The notes beneath the pieces are model-generated. The model did not search any database. It was not told where the DNA came from and saw only the letters and a program-made list of their open reading frames with translations. Position numbers and translations under genes: made by a program. 64,000 nt of DNA from Artemisia argyi (lineage: Eukaryota > Streptophyta > Magnoliopsida > Asterales > Asteraceae). Where the stretch lies: the NCBI GenBank assembly GCA_030686995.1, contig CM060691.1, positions 60,916,338 to 60,980,337 on the forward strand. Reading direction: 5' to 3'. This document shows, one piece after another, positions 21,590-33,797 of this stretch (position 1 is its first letter; each line of letters begins with the position of its first letter).

Positions 21590-24500
21590 TAACAAATAGA
21601 GCATATGAATGAAAAGTAATGCTTATTTAGCCCGTTTCAATTCATAAAACAATGATTTATCGAAACGTATCACATCTTTACTAAATTCCAAAAATAACTA
21701 ATCTACATTTAGCCCACTTTTTTATGCACAAAACTTTGATATTTCAATCCTTACTTACAAAACTTATTCAACTATCATATAATACAGAATCATCGTCACA
21801 TCTAATCAAATAATACCATGTTCAAATTCAATTAAATCACCCCTGACCATGAAAAATCATGATTATCCAAACGTATCGCATCTTTACTAAATTCCAACAA
21901 AAACTAATGCACATTTAGCCCACTTTTTTTATGCATAAAACAATGATATTTCACACAACTCACGAATTGCTCCATCCACTGCTCAAATATTCAATGAATT
22001 CAGATCAACGCAATCGGCAAATGTTTTTTTAACGAATATGAAGATTCATGGAGATGATTTCTCTAGACATGAAAAGAAATGGTATGCATGTAGGGTTATA
22101 TATTTTAAGGCTAAGCATCTTAAATATCGAGAAATTAACATATATTGACTCCTAGGGTGGTTAAGTCAAGTAATTTGTATAAGTTGCAATCGAAATAGAT
22201 TATCAACTAACATATTTTAAGCGTGCTACAAGGATAAATAAATGGAACGTGGACCTTTTCTGATTTTAACATGCTGCAGCCGGGTGATGACAGCTTTGTA
22301 TGAGTCCCAGTTATCTGCAACTAATTTACTTAACAAGTTAAACTCTGCCTCAAGTGCTGAATTTGCCTCTGACAACTTGTTCCATCTGTCCTTTGACTTT
22401 TGTGGGTCAAAATTTTGCCATTTCTTGACAGCACCAACCATTAACGGTGTAGACGATCCTCCACTTCCTGGTTCTCCCAAAATCTTAAGCAATAGGTTCC
22501 AGAATTGGTATATCAACTTATAACTAAACAAAACAAATACAATATTCTTAAGTACAAAAAATTAATACCTTTATAACGGGTCAAATGGGTCAAACTCTTA
22601 CAATGTTCTGAATCATTTTGTTTCAAAGAAATTACCTTTATAATTGACAAGAATATGAAACATGGACAGAGAGTTGGCAAAACCAGCCCCCTTTCGCCCC
22701 ACACACAAAATTACCATTTTTTTAACCAAAACCATTCTGACCCATTACCCAATTCGCACGTTGCACAAAACACTGTTATATCACACAACTCATAATTATC
22801 TAAATATATCACACTTTTAGTGTCTTCTTATGAAAACTAATGCATATTTAGCCTGATTTTAATTCACAAAACAGTGATTTATCCAAACATATCGCATCTT
22901 TGCTAAATCCCAAAAAAAATATAAATTAAAAAGAAAAAAGAAAAAAAAAAAAAAAAAAAAAACTAATGCACCTTTAGCCCACCTTTTTACGCACAAAACA
23001 CTGATATTTCACATAACATGATTATCAATTTGTATCATACTTTTACTAACTTCGTACAAATATTAATACACATTTAGCTCATTTCTAATGCTTAAAACAA
23101 TGTTATTTCATACAACTCACGGTTATCAAAATGTATGACATATGTACTTACTTTCTAGGAAATACGATGCATATTTAGCCAACTTTTTAATGCACAAAAC
23201 ACTATTATATCACACAACTCATAATTATCCAAATATATCACACTTTTAGTGTCTTCTTATGAAAACTAATGCATATTTAGCCCATTTTAATTCACAAAAC
23301 GGTGATTTATCCAAACATATCGCATCTTTATTAAATTCCAACAAAAACTAATGCACGTTTAGCCCACTTTTTCATGCACAAAACATTGAAATTTCACAAA
23401 ACTCACGACTATCAATATGTATCGTACCTTTACTAACTTCGTAAGAATATTAGTGCACGTTTACCTCATTTCTAATGCTCAAAACAATGTTATTTTACAC
23501 AAGTCACGTGTATCAAAACGTGTGACATATGTACTTACTTCCTACAAAGTCTGATGCTTATTTAGCCCACTTTTTAATGCACAAATCAGTGTAATATCAC
23601 ACAACTCATAATTATTCAAACGTATTACACTTTTAGTGTCTTCTTATGAAAAGTAATGCATATTTAGCCCGATTTTAATTCATAAAACAATGATTTATCC
23701 AAACGCAACGCACCTTTACTAATTTCCAACTAATTCACATTTAACCCATTTTTCAATGCGCAACACTAAACGTATTGCACTTTACTAACTTTCTCTAAAA
23801 ACTAATGCACTTTTAGCCCATTTTTTAATGCACAATATGGTTTTTTTCACACAACTCAAGATTATTCAAATGAATTGCAATTTACTTTCTCTGAAATCTA
23901 ATGCACATTTAGCAAGTTTTAATTCACACAACTTACGATTATCCAAACTTATCGCAGTTTTATTAACCTTGTATAAAAAGTAATACATATTTTCCCCAAT
24001 TTTAATGCATAAAACAATATTATTTCGCACAACTCAAGATTTTCACATTTTTTACAACATTATATGAAAGTTATTGCTCATTTAGCCTTTTTTTAATGCA
24101 CAAAACATGTACAACTTAATCTAATGAGCATTATAACAGGATATAGATTAGCAAACCAATTCTAGATTTAATATAATCATTACCCATGTAATTTTTAGTT
24201 TCTGAAGGACGATTGTTGTTCATCTATTTTCACCTGTCATCACGTCTAGAAAAATTCCTCCCATTTTTTCTAGTTGCTGTAAATTTTAACGAACATAAAT
24301 CAATTAAAATTATGCACGTTTATGATAATATAAACAAAAGTAGGTTTAGCCCATTTTCTAATGCACAAACAAATGTGATTCCACACAACTAAGAGTATTT
24401 AACATATCGCGCTTTTACTAACTACATACAAAGGCTATTGCACATTTAGCCCATTTTATAATGCACAAACCATTGTTATTCCACACAAATCATGATTACC

Positions 24501-25390
24501 CAAATATATCCCAATTTTACTCAATTTCATTGAAAACTATCGCGCATTTATCCCAGTTTTTAATGCACAAACCAATGTAAAGTTTGAACTCACTAAAGTG
24601 ATGTGCAGAAAGGAATGAGAAACATTACTTATGCATAAATCAGTAGCAGTAACGTAAATTGCAATCTTAATTTTATCGTGATATCATGTTTTGTCAATTA
24701 CCTCATTTACAAGATCTAGTCCTTCATTAAAGCTGCATAATCATAGTTCTAACATCATCAACAATAATCAGAGTTCCAACATCATCAACAATAGATCCTC
24801 AATTCAGAAGATCATTAACTTCCTACAGAAATTAATGCACATTTAGCCCATTTTTTAATTCGTAAAGCAGTTTTATGTCACACAACTCACGATTACCCTA
24901 ACATTGCACTTTTAATAACCTCCTAAAAAAGTAATGCATATTTAGCCCATTTTTAATGCACAAAGCAGTGCTATTCCAAATAACACACGATTACCAAAAC
25001 GTATTGAACTTTTATTAACTTCTACAAAATTTAATGTACATTTAGCCCATTTTTTAATTTGCAAAATAGTGCTATTCCACACAACTCACAATTATCCAAA
25101 CTTATCGCACGTTAACTAACTGCCTTCAAAAATCAATGCACATTTAGCCTATTTTTTAATGCATAAAGCAAATGTCATTTCACATAACTCACAATTACCC
25201 AAACATATCTCACTTTTACTAACTTTGACGAAAATTAGTGCACCTTTAACTCATTTTTACAACACTAAACAGTTTTATTACGCACAACTCACGATTACCC
25301 AAACATAATAAAATTTTCCACAACAATCTTTGAAAACTAATGCACATATAGCCATTTTTCTGCACAAAGCATTTGCACTTAAATATGATG
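21590..25390. repeat. Degenerate tandem array, unit roughly 100-130 bp
   Basis: A unit built from AATGCACATTTAGCCCATTT, TTTAATGCACAAAACA, CACACAACTCACGATTA and CCAAACGTATCGCACTTTTA recurs dozens of times, for example near 21700, 21905, 22845, 22965, 23075, 23270, 23350, 23660, 24840 and 25140, with heavy divergence. It is interrupted by the coding fragment at 22240-22490. It occupies most of the TIR element interior. Confidence 0.85.
22240..22490 (-). pseudogene. Captured coding fragment, unidentified
   Basis: An open minus-strand stretch reads LLLKILGEPGSGGSSTPLMV, then GAVKKWQNFDPQKSKDRWNK, LSEANSALEAEFNLLSKL and VADNWDSYKAVITRLQHV. Composition is protein-like, with alternating helix-forming residues, unlike the AT repeats around it. 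No family recognised. It lies in the same element and strand as the fragment at 21060-21500 and may come from the same parent gene or another. Confidence 0.4.
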
Positions 25391-25871
25391 AACATCTTTA
25401 TCAGAATATCTATTAACAAATCAATTTTATGAAAATAAAATCATTACCCATGGAATTTGAAGTGTTTGATGGACTAATATTGTTTATCTTCATTCCCCGC
25501 GTATATCTTTGTTGCCACTTAACACCATTTTTGCCTGTAAAATCACCGATTGCAGCTCGATTGACCCTAAATCATTGTTCGCATCTTCAAGTTACGAATT
25601 TTTTATGCATTTTTTAGCGTTTGTTCATAAATCTGGAGATTAATCTTCACTTTTAGAGGAGAAAAGTAAAGGTAGAGAGAGAATGAAGTTTGAGTTATGC
25701 CATATCTGGAATCTGATATTGTTGAGATGGTTCCTTTAGGAATAAATGACGTTTTTGCCCTTAAGATCTAATAAAAATTATAGTATTAATCTGGTGCGTT
25801 GATTTTAAATCGGATGGTCAATATTCCTTCTTATCCTTTTTATGAAAAAACATCTTTTTATTTTAACTCAC

Positions 25872-25874
<3 letters not shown>

Positions 25875-25924
<50 letters not shown>
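25875..25924. repeat. TA microsatellite at right edge of the TIR element
   Basis: A pure TA run. A shorter TA run at 20614-20625 abuts the left edge, so the element sits inside a TA target. Confidence 0.9.
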
Positions 25925-25925
<1 letters not shown>

Positions 25926-28037
25926 CATGCAAACGGTAATATGCTCGTAAAATAAGAATACGAATTATATGTTTAATTGGTCGCATGAAATAATGGAAGT
26001 AATATAAGACATAAGTCGACATTTGTTTCCGTTTTGGGTCTCTCGAATCTGTTGTGTTACACGCATATGATCTGGTCTTTTAAATGAATACCTGCTCTCA
26101 AATTTACATACTAAGATCTGGTTTAACACTCAAATAAATAAAACATGGGGCGTATATCTTATTAGACGTGGATAAAGGCTTGAATAGGCGCGATATCGGA
26201 TACTCCGTTTGGCTACATTAATATGTTTGTGTGTCTCTCATGCCATCATTTTACGAGTTCTAAAACCTGTAAATAAAGACCTGTCTTGGATTATCATTTA
26301 AGAGGCGAATGATGTGTAAAGCTAGTCCATTGTTTTATTGATAATATGGTTATACGAATATGAACGTAATATATGAATATGTAAAATTGATATGTTGTTA
26401 CTGTGGTCATGAATCATACACGCTTCTATTTGGAAATTAATAGAACTAATTACAATGTTAAACCTTACACTTTGTAATGTTGACACTTTTAACCTTAAAC
26501 TATTATAAGTATCATAAATAAACCCTAATCTATAATATTTGTCATTTTAAACACTTTAACATAATAAATGGTAACTTTAATTCTATATGACTAATTTTGC
26601 TAATTCGAGAAGTCTTACTAAATTCGGAAACTTACTAAACGGGAAAGTTTCTAAAAATAGAAAGAAACCTAAAATGAGTAATCTGATTTAAAACGAGCTT
26701 ATAAGTAATACTTGATTATTAATTCATGTAGATTCGCTGAAGAAGGAGTAACTTTCGATCCTTGTGTTCCCTGATATGGTTTCATTTGCGGTTTAAGGTA
26801 CAGATATTCTCCCCTTTTTAGTAGGGACTTCTCATGACTCTCTTGATCCTTGACACTGCTATGATTCTCTTTTGATATGCCATTGCTATGATCCCTTTCT
26901 TATGATCTTTTGATATGATCCTTTGATATGAGCTTCTGATACGATTCGTTTATATGATTCGATATGATTCTGTTTGCTATCCTTTCTCTTATGATGATCT
27001 GTTACTATTCTCATTTATATGAGACTCTGTTTTGATGATAGGCTCTGATTGATTATGCTATGATTATTTGATTATGGATAGCTTTTGTTCTGATTTGTTT
27101 TGTTCTGATGCCCGAGTTTTTAGTCTACTCATGGAGGTACCATGGGTCTGTCATTGAGGCACCAATGGCATGACACTATCTGGGGCAGTGTGATTAGTCC
27201 CCGGCGTCCCCGTCTGATTATGATATGATATGAGATCTCTTGGCCACTTTGTATATGATTTGTTTGTGGGGGGCGTATGGATGCATCCTAGGTATGTTTG
27301 ATATGATATGATATGATTTGATTTTGTGACTGGCTATACATGCCTTGTACCCCTTTCACGTCTGGTACTTGGAGGTCGCCCCTCTATGTACACCCTATGA
27401 ATTGACGGATATGTGATTATGTGATTTGAGACCTATTCGAGTGGTTCTGGTAGGTCGGCTCGTGGCTTTCCTATATTTCTTTATGGCTATTCGAGTGGCT
27501 CGGGTAGACAAGCCTTTGTTGATATGTGCTCTTTGATTCTGGTTACTATATGATTCATATTATCACTTGACTCTTCGTGCTCATTATTCATTTGACTTAT
27601 GATATTTGTTCAATTATCATTGATCTCTTATGCATTTGACAGATGATATTCGTTTTAGCAGGAGCTTATGATTTCTTTTCTTATACTTATATACGTTCCG
27701 ATTATTCGTTTTGTTATATATCTGTTCACTGGGCTTTTTAAGCTCAGCCGCATTTCTTTTCCTACGGCAGGTTTTAGGTTGGAAGCTGGGTTGAGTGAAG
27801 AGTGCATAGGAGCTCTTAGTGGACTACCTTGAGGATTAGAAGACCATTTGCATCTTGATTAGACTTGGATTGGATTTAGCTTGGATTTGTATTACATACT
27901 GTATAGAGTTAGCATTTCATTTGTTTCCTTAGAATACCTTTGTAATTGTTTTGTTTATAAGTCTTCCGCTTGCGTTGTATGTTCTGATTTGGCACCATAA
28001 TGTGACATTTTGACCCATGTCGGGTTGGGGTGTTACA

Positions 28038-29557
28038 ATAAACCACAATATGCTCTTTAAAATTCCGTAAACTTAATATCCATTGTGTAATGTTTGACGC
28101 CTTTCAATCTTTCAAGATTTATTGTCAACTATAACAATTACGCAACAATTTGCCATATTGTTTATACTTAGAATTTAGGAGCAATTCCAGGTTGAGGATC
28201 ATTATTCTAAGTCCAAACATATTCCATTAGAATATATTCATTACACCAATTATCTAATAACTTTTAATTGGATATCAAATATTGTTAAATCATTTAGTAT
28301 TTAAGCATGATTCAACAATAATATGATGCACATGAAAAATCCTTCAGTCAAACTTAGATTTCATTCATGTTCTATCTTTTCAAAATATATATCCATGATA
28401 TATCATGTTCTATTAGAATTTATTTACCGCACATGTTTATTAAATAATAAACTTTTGTTCCAAGGTTGTATGTTTTATTTTCTAAATCTTTCAAATAAAG
28501 TTTCATTCCAAACTAAGTCTAACATTTTACTTATATGGAATGTTACTCTACAACATATATGATTTAGTAAATCAAGCATAATACTCCCACTAGCTTTTAA
28601 GAATACTTAGAAATTATCTTATTTCAATTATAAATCAAACATGGATTTAATATTTAAACATAAGAGTAATCTCCTAGTTGCATGCATTTATCCATTCATG
28701 GATTATTGCACTTTGTATACTTTCAAAGATTTATTTGAATTCATAAACTCCTTTTGATTACTTATCGTTCTCGCTCAAGTAATCATTCAAGAAAGAGTTT
28801 TGATATTTATTGTCAAATTTCATATATATGAAAATAAGCATGACAATTATCATCTTTGTGTCTTTAATATTCTTAGGAAAGAGTATTCAATCATAGTTAA
28901 TTGCTTAAGTATGATTAATAATCTTGTCATAAGACATGCATTAAAATATGAATGAAATTTTTGTTCATATGATTTCTACACAAGGATTTAAACCACTAGG
29001 GTTACATTATCTTTGAATAAACTCATATTCATTCTCTAACTATTAAGAATTAAGATAAACCAAATTTTTCAAATTTGAATATCTTTATGAACAGCATTTA
29101 TAACATTCATTGTATGAGTAATTTACCCAATTCATTATTTTGGTAATATATCATCATATTAATCCTCAGCATATTAATCAAATATCTAAGATATCCAAGT
29201 GGATCTATGAATGAGAATTCCATCATCTTGAGGTTTATCATTTACATGTTTAGCCAAATCATGATTTTCACTAGTGTGTTTTTAGAAGATTATGTATTTT
29301 GTAATTTTATCTTTTTCAAGATAAAAAACTCCTACTTGCCTTTAGTATTATATAGAATATAAATACTTAGCAATTAAAGCGACAATACAATATTCTCTTT
29401 TTGGGATATTACACATACATATTAACAGTTCCTGACATTTTTTTGTTAATAACCTACACATAAGTAGCTTAACAAATTCAAAACTCCAATTTAAGACTTA
29501 ATGTGATTCATCGGATTTCATAATTCAATAGTGTCTTATAAATCTTCTAGGAGTCTA
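28038..29557. other. LARD interior, non-coding
   Basis: Continuation of the LARD interior. AT-rich, no domain or RNA gene recognised. Short phrases such as CTCCCACTAGCTTTTAAG occur but no reading frame is credible. Confidence 0.6.
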
Positions 29558-30935
29558 TGTTGACATAAATAATGCGTAAAAACGTTGTTAACATCCATCG
29601 ACATCTCTATGTTTTGATAATCACAAAACGTAAATTCATTAAGCTAAAACTTATGTTGTAAACAAGTATTCAGAGATAAATATTTCATTTTGCATCCAAA
29701 TCACTTAAGGTATGAATAAACAAAGTGTTTATTGCATTCTATGATCAAAGGAAATTTTTTTAATCACTAGAACTTTTATAAAATGTCATAAACATTTTAT
29801 ATCTTTTACAAAATCATTTTTGGAATTAAAAGAATATGTTTAATTCATTATAAACATATGATTTCAAATTTCCAACCAAAAATGGCAAATATTATCCAGA
29901 AAAACCTTCCCCACAAAAGGACAAACAATTCCAACGTTATGGAGGGGGCGGCCCCCTTAATTCATAGGCGGCCCCCTTAATGATTAAGGGGACCGACCCC
30001 TAATTAAGGGGACCGGCCACCCCAGAACAGTAAATTGTTCCCCTATAAATACTGGTTCATTTCACAAATTTTTCTCACCTTTTGCACTCCTAAACTTTCT
30101 GTTCTAGATCTCCATTTCTATTCTTTAAATCCTTTGATCATACATACATAAATCTTTGTTTCAAAGTGATCCAAGCATCAACCTTTCAAGTCCAAGAGAA
30201 GAATACTTCTATCCTCCAAAACAAGAAGTATTACAACTTGTTGTGACCTTCACATCCAAGTTGTTTGAGCATCTTACATTACACATATTTCTTTGTGTTA
30301 TTTGTTGTGAATATTTGGTAGAAGATAGATTAGCTTAGTGTGTAGATAGAGTGATTGTTTAGAAGATTGTTGTGAAGTAGATATTTGGAAAGTAGATAGT
30401 TGTGAAGAAGATTGGTGGGAAGTAGATAGTTGAGAAGAAGATAGTTGTGAAGAAGATCGGTGTGAAGAAGATAGTTGTGAAGTAGATCGGTGTGAAGAAG
30501 ATAGTTGTGAAGTAGATAGGTATGAAGATAGATAGGTGTGAAGTAGTTGTGTATAAGGTGTGATCAAGTTGTGATGAAGTTGTGGTGTGTATATTGGTGT
30601 GTAAGGTTTTCTCCGCCATAAGGGAGCTTGTTGACATAGTGAAGAAAACTCTCGAGTTAGGTGCTCGGGGAGTGGAGTAGGGCAAGGAAGGTGTCCTTGT
30701 AGCCGAACCACTATAAATCTCTTGTCTCGCGGTTCGATCTTTCCATCTCTCATTTATTTCCTTACTTACATTATTATTGCTACATCATACATATTTATTG
30801 TTGCTTATATTGTGCAAGACTTGAGATCACATAATATCGAATCTAAATTTTTGAAAGTAAAGAAAATACTCAAGCAATCTTTTATAACAAATTAAAAAGA
30901 CGTAAAACTATTCAACCCCCTTCTAGTTTTCCACA
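29558..30935 (+). mobile_element. Solo LTR of the SIRE-type Copia family
   Basis: Starts TGTTGACATAAATAATG and ends TTCTAGTTTTCCACA, matching in opposite orientation the LTRs at 52590-53843 and 60903-62156 (diverged). The flanks GTCTA and GTCTG are a 5-bp duplication with one change. The palindromic GGCCG-CCCCTTAA module is at about 29945-30025 and a plus-strand TATA box CCCCTATAAATA near 30042. 30358-30545 is a minisatellite of GAAGATAGTTGTGAAGTAGA-like units. The interior was presumably lost by LTR-LTR recombination. Confidence 0.85.
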
Positions 30936-31105
30936 GTCTGATTGAGTATATTCAATCAATACTCAATTTTCTAACCTTGATAACTTTTGGAAGAAAAGAA
31001 GTGATAGTTATCTTTAATCAAGCAATTGCTTGAGTTTCCTAACTGAACATACCATAAAGATGTGGTATTTCATTTGAATTAATATTGTAAGAAGATCTAA
31101 CAATA

Positions 31106-31437
31106 TGTATGACCTTAGATCTAGCTTTATCACTTAAGAATATGATGTTAGAGAGAGATGGAAGAGCTAGAGAGAGAAAGTAGAGAGAGAGAGAGGTGGA
31201 GAGCACTATGTGAAATGAAACCTTTGATTAGCATGAACTCCCACCCTTCCTAACAAGCTTAGGAGGGGTATTTATACTTTTACATAAGCCACCATGGGCT
31301 TTCTCATGGGCCTTGTTTTGGGCCAAGCCATTAAGGCTTTTACTTAAACTTAATGAACTAGCATTTTACTAACTATTACATGAATATATTTAACTAACTA
31401 TTTGACTCAATAATGATCGTCACTTTTAATCCTAACA
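31106..31437 (-). repeat. 3' LTR of the coiled-coil Gag element
   Basis: 332 bp, about 99% like 38597-38928 by eye. Contains a GA-rich tract (AGAGAGAAAGTAGAGAGAGA) and a TATA box. Confidence 0.95.
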
Positions 31438-33797
31438 ATCTCCCCCTAAGGGACGATCATTGAGATCTCACTTTGATTTCATAAATGATCAACACTTCTA
31501 ATGCTAACAATCTCCCCCTAAGGGTGATCATTGAGATCTCTCTTTTGTGACTTTGATCTTTGTTCTTTGAAGCTTGTTCTCTTGAACTTTGAGTCCTTGT
31601 GTAATAGTTTTGCTAGTTCCTTTGTTCCAATCATGTTTTGTGATCTTTCTTGCCTTTGATCAACATCTTTACTATGTTGTCTTTACGTCTTTTCCAACAT
31701 GCTCATACTTTTTTTGACTTTGAATCTTTGTGAAGTTCTCTTCTCTTTGACTTTAATCTTTGTTTCTTTAGTTTGAAGATTCTTTGACTTTGACTTAGAA
31801 ATGTTCTGAACTTTGCTTTGCTTTGATCTTTGAAGAGAGCTTTGCAGGGTATGAGCATGTGGATTTTTGAGTGATGGTAACGGTCTTTCTCCAAGGAACA
31901 TTTATGAGTACCTGCATAAAACAGTTAGCAATATATCAACCGGTACTTACAGGTTCGGAATTAGAGATCGTCAACAGCATAGTGTGAAGACTCCTTCTAA
32001 CCCTTACCAAGGCCGTTCCTGAATCAGATACCCCTGAAAGGGCTTACTAGATCCACTGAAGTACATCAATGATTCAGGTGAGTTGCTGGAGATCACCCCA
32101 CAACTGTAGACCGTTTGAGACATAGTAACCATCATGATAGATAAGGCAAGATCCGTAGATCTCATAAAGACTCTTACAACTTGTGTCCTTTTTGGCGAAC
32201 ACAAGTGTATTCATAGGAAGTGTATCCTAAGAGATCTTTTAATGAATCTCATGGCTCTAGACTCGATAAGTGCATAATTTGGTTTTCCTATGCGGAGACT
32301 AGGGAGAGGTCTCCTGCTTCAATATCAACCATCTCTAAGAGATAAGTTGATAGATTACACCGGTTCCCCGTGAGAATGAAACAAGCTCTTTTAAGAGAGC
32401 TTGAGTGGCCAGAAGGTTAAGTGCAGTGTGTCACTGGGTCCATGACGTCTTTATCTTCAATACCAGTGTCACCTTGGTAACAACCAGTAGCATATGAATT
32501 GAACCCGGTGTCTGCCCTAAGGTTGAACATTTGGAGGGCTATTTCTTTTCACCCTTTCATTTGCTTTTCTTTTAATTCTTCAACCCCTTCTTTCTCCTTT
32601 CATTCTTTTCTCCCTTTTTCAGATCATACCTAAGGACTTCTAATTCTAATCTATTGGAATTGTCCTTGGGTAGATCCCTCCGGCTCTGGCGGATCATAGG
32701 ACGGTTTTTCCTATCCTTAGTCACCTTATAACTTCATGACTATCCTATTGTTGCCATCAAACCATTTGTGAAAATCTCTCAAAGTGTTTATAATAATAAA
32801 ACATACTTTGTTAACACTTCGAGAGTTTTGCATTTCATTTGAAGGACTCCCCCTTCACATGTGCTCATAGATTGTTAAGAAATTTGCACATGCGTGAGGA
32901 ATTTGCACTTTTTGAATTGATCCACTTTCAATGAACATGACCGATTCGAGACACGCTTACATCACTAGTTAGACTAGCTTGAAGTTATTAACCGGCCTGG
33001 TCATATTCAAGGAAAGTTTCTCGAAACTGTACATATCTACTTTGACATATCCTTTTCGAGACACGCTTACGTGGCTAGTTAAAGAGATACATTGTCAGTT
33101 TGTAGGTGACAACTAGCTCTAATAACTAACTTGATGTCATTACCCGTCGAAGACAAGTCTTTTCGATTACTAACAATTTTTGTTTCGTCAATTCCCGGGT
33201 TAATTCTGAGTCGAGCTCGCACGAGATTCAGCCACAATCTTAAACACATTGATCACATTTTAATCACGTCTTCTCCCCCTCAAAAATAGCATATCCATGG
33301 TATTTTTGATACCAATTGATTAAAACCTTTTCTTTTTGGATAGTATATGGGAGAAACAGATGTTTGTAAATTCCGATTTAGTATCTTTTAAGCATGATCT
33401 TTTTGGAACATCTTTTTATTACTCCCCCTCAAAAATAGAACATATTAAGCAAATTAAACTTATAAGGATTTGAGGGAGTAATATCTTGAGCAACATCGTG
33501 AAAAGTTTTGAAAACCTTTTGAATCATTTTTCAAAGTATTGCTCAAAACTTAAGAAGACTTTGATAAGCTTTTTGATGAGAAGTCTTCTTATCTTTTAGG
33601 ATTGTTGCACAAAAATGTACAACAGGGTCCTTTCTTTGAAAATCGCGGGTCATACACTGTTATGTGTGCATAAGCCAGAATGTTTATAGGATAAGTGCTC
33701 AAAGAATATGAAAAACCTTTGTTTTGATTTAAGCACTTTCCTTTCTTTGAAGAACGAGTCCTTAGCTGAAGTACTAAGAAGTCATTATGTTTTTGGA
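31438..33797 (-). other. 3' non-coding part of the coiled-coil Gag element
   Basis: 2.4 kb between the gag remnant and the 3' LTR, where pol would be expected. It shows no RT, integrase or RNase H motif in any frame given. Short reading frames (for example 31683-31901) look incidental. Near-duplicate phrases ATCTCCCCCTAAGGG occur twice next to the LTR (31438 and 31508), suggesting a duplicated polypurine region. Confidence 0.55.

Larger units (their letters stand above)
20626..25874. mobile_element. 5.2-kb long-TIR (MULE-like) element with gene fragments and tandem array
   Basis: Long imperfect inverted ends (about 140 bp) start GGGATGAGATCAAATAAAAAG... at left and GGGGTGAGTTAAAATAAAAAG... 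(reverse complement) at right. Both continue through AAAAAG-ATAAGAAG and GATTTAAAATCAA. TA repeats flank both sides (20614-20625, 25875-25924), so a target duplication cannot be read. The interior holds minus-strand coding remnants and a degenerate tandem array; no MURA or other transposase is seen. Long TIRs plus captured host coding fit a Pack-MULE-like element, inference only. Confidence 0.65.
19702..28037. mobile_element. Gypsy-type solo LTR, split by a TIR element
   Basis: The ends TATAATAACCCGAAATATG (T-A for T-G) and GTCGGGTTGGGGTGTTACA are flanked by ATAAA on both sides (19697-19701, 28038-28042). The sequence between, once the 5.2-kb TIR element is removed, is about 3.1 kb without PBS, polypurine tract or coding domain, so it is a solo LTR. 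26800-27330 is rich in short GATATGAT units. The right end resembles the LTR remnant ending at 5779. Lineage not proven; the termini recall chromovirus LTRs. Confidence 0.65.

Noticed and set aside
21590..25390. Possible CRISPR-like array
   Set aside because: Plant nuclear DNA; units are long, strongly diverged and contiguous, with no uniform short repeats separated by unique spacers.
30298..30753. Ser/Thr-rich minus-strand frames
   Set aside because: Produced by the GAAGATAGTTGTGAAGTAGA-type minisatellite inside a solo LTR.
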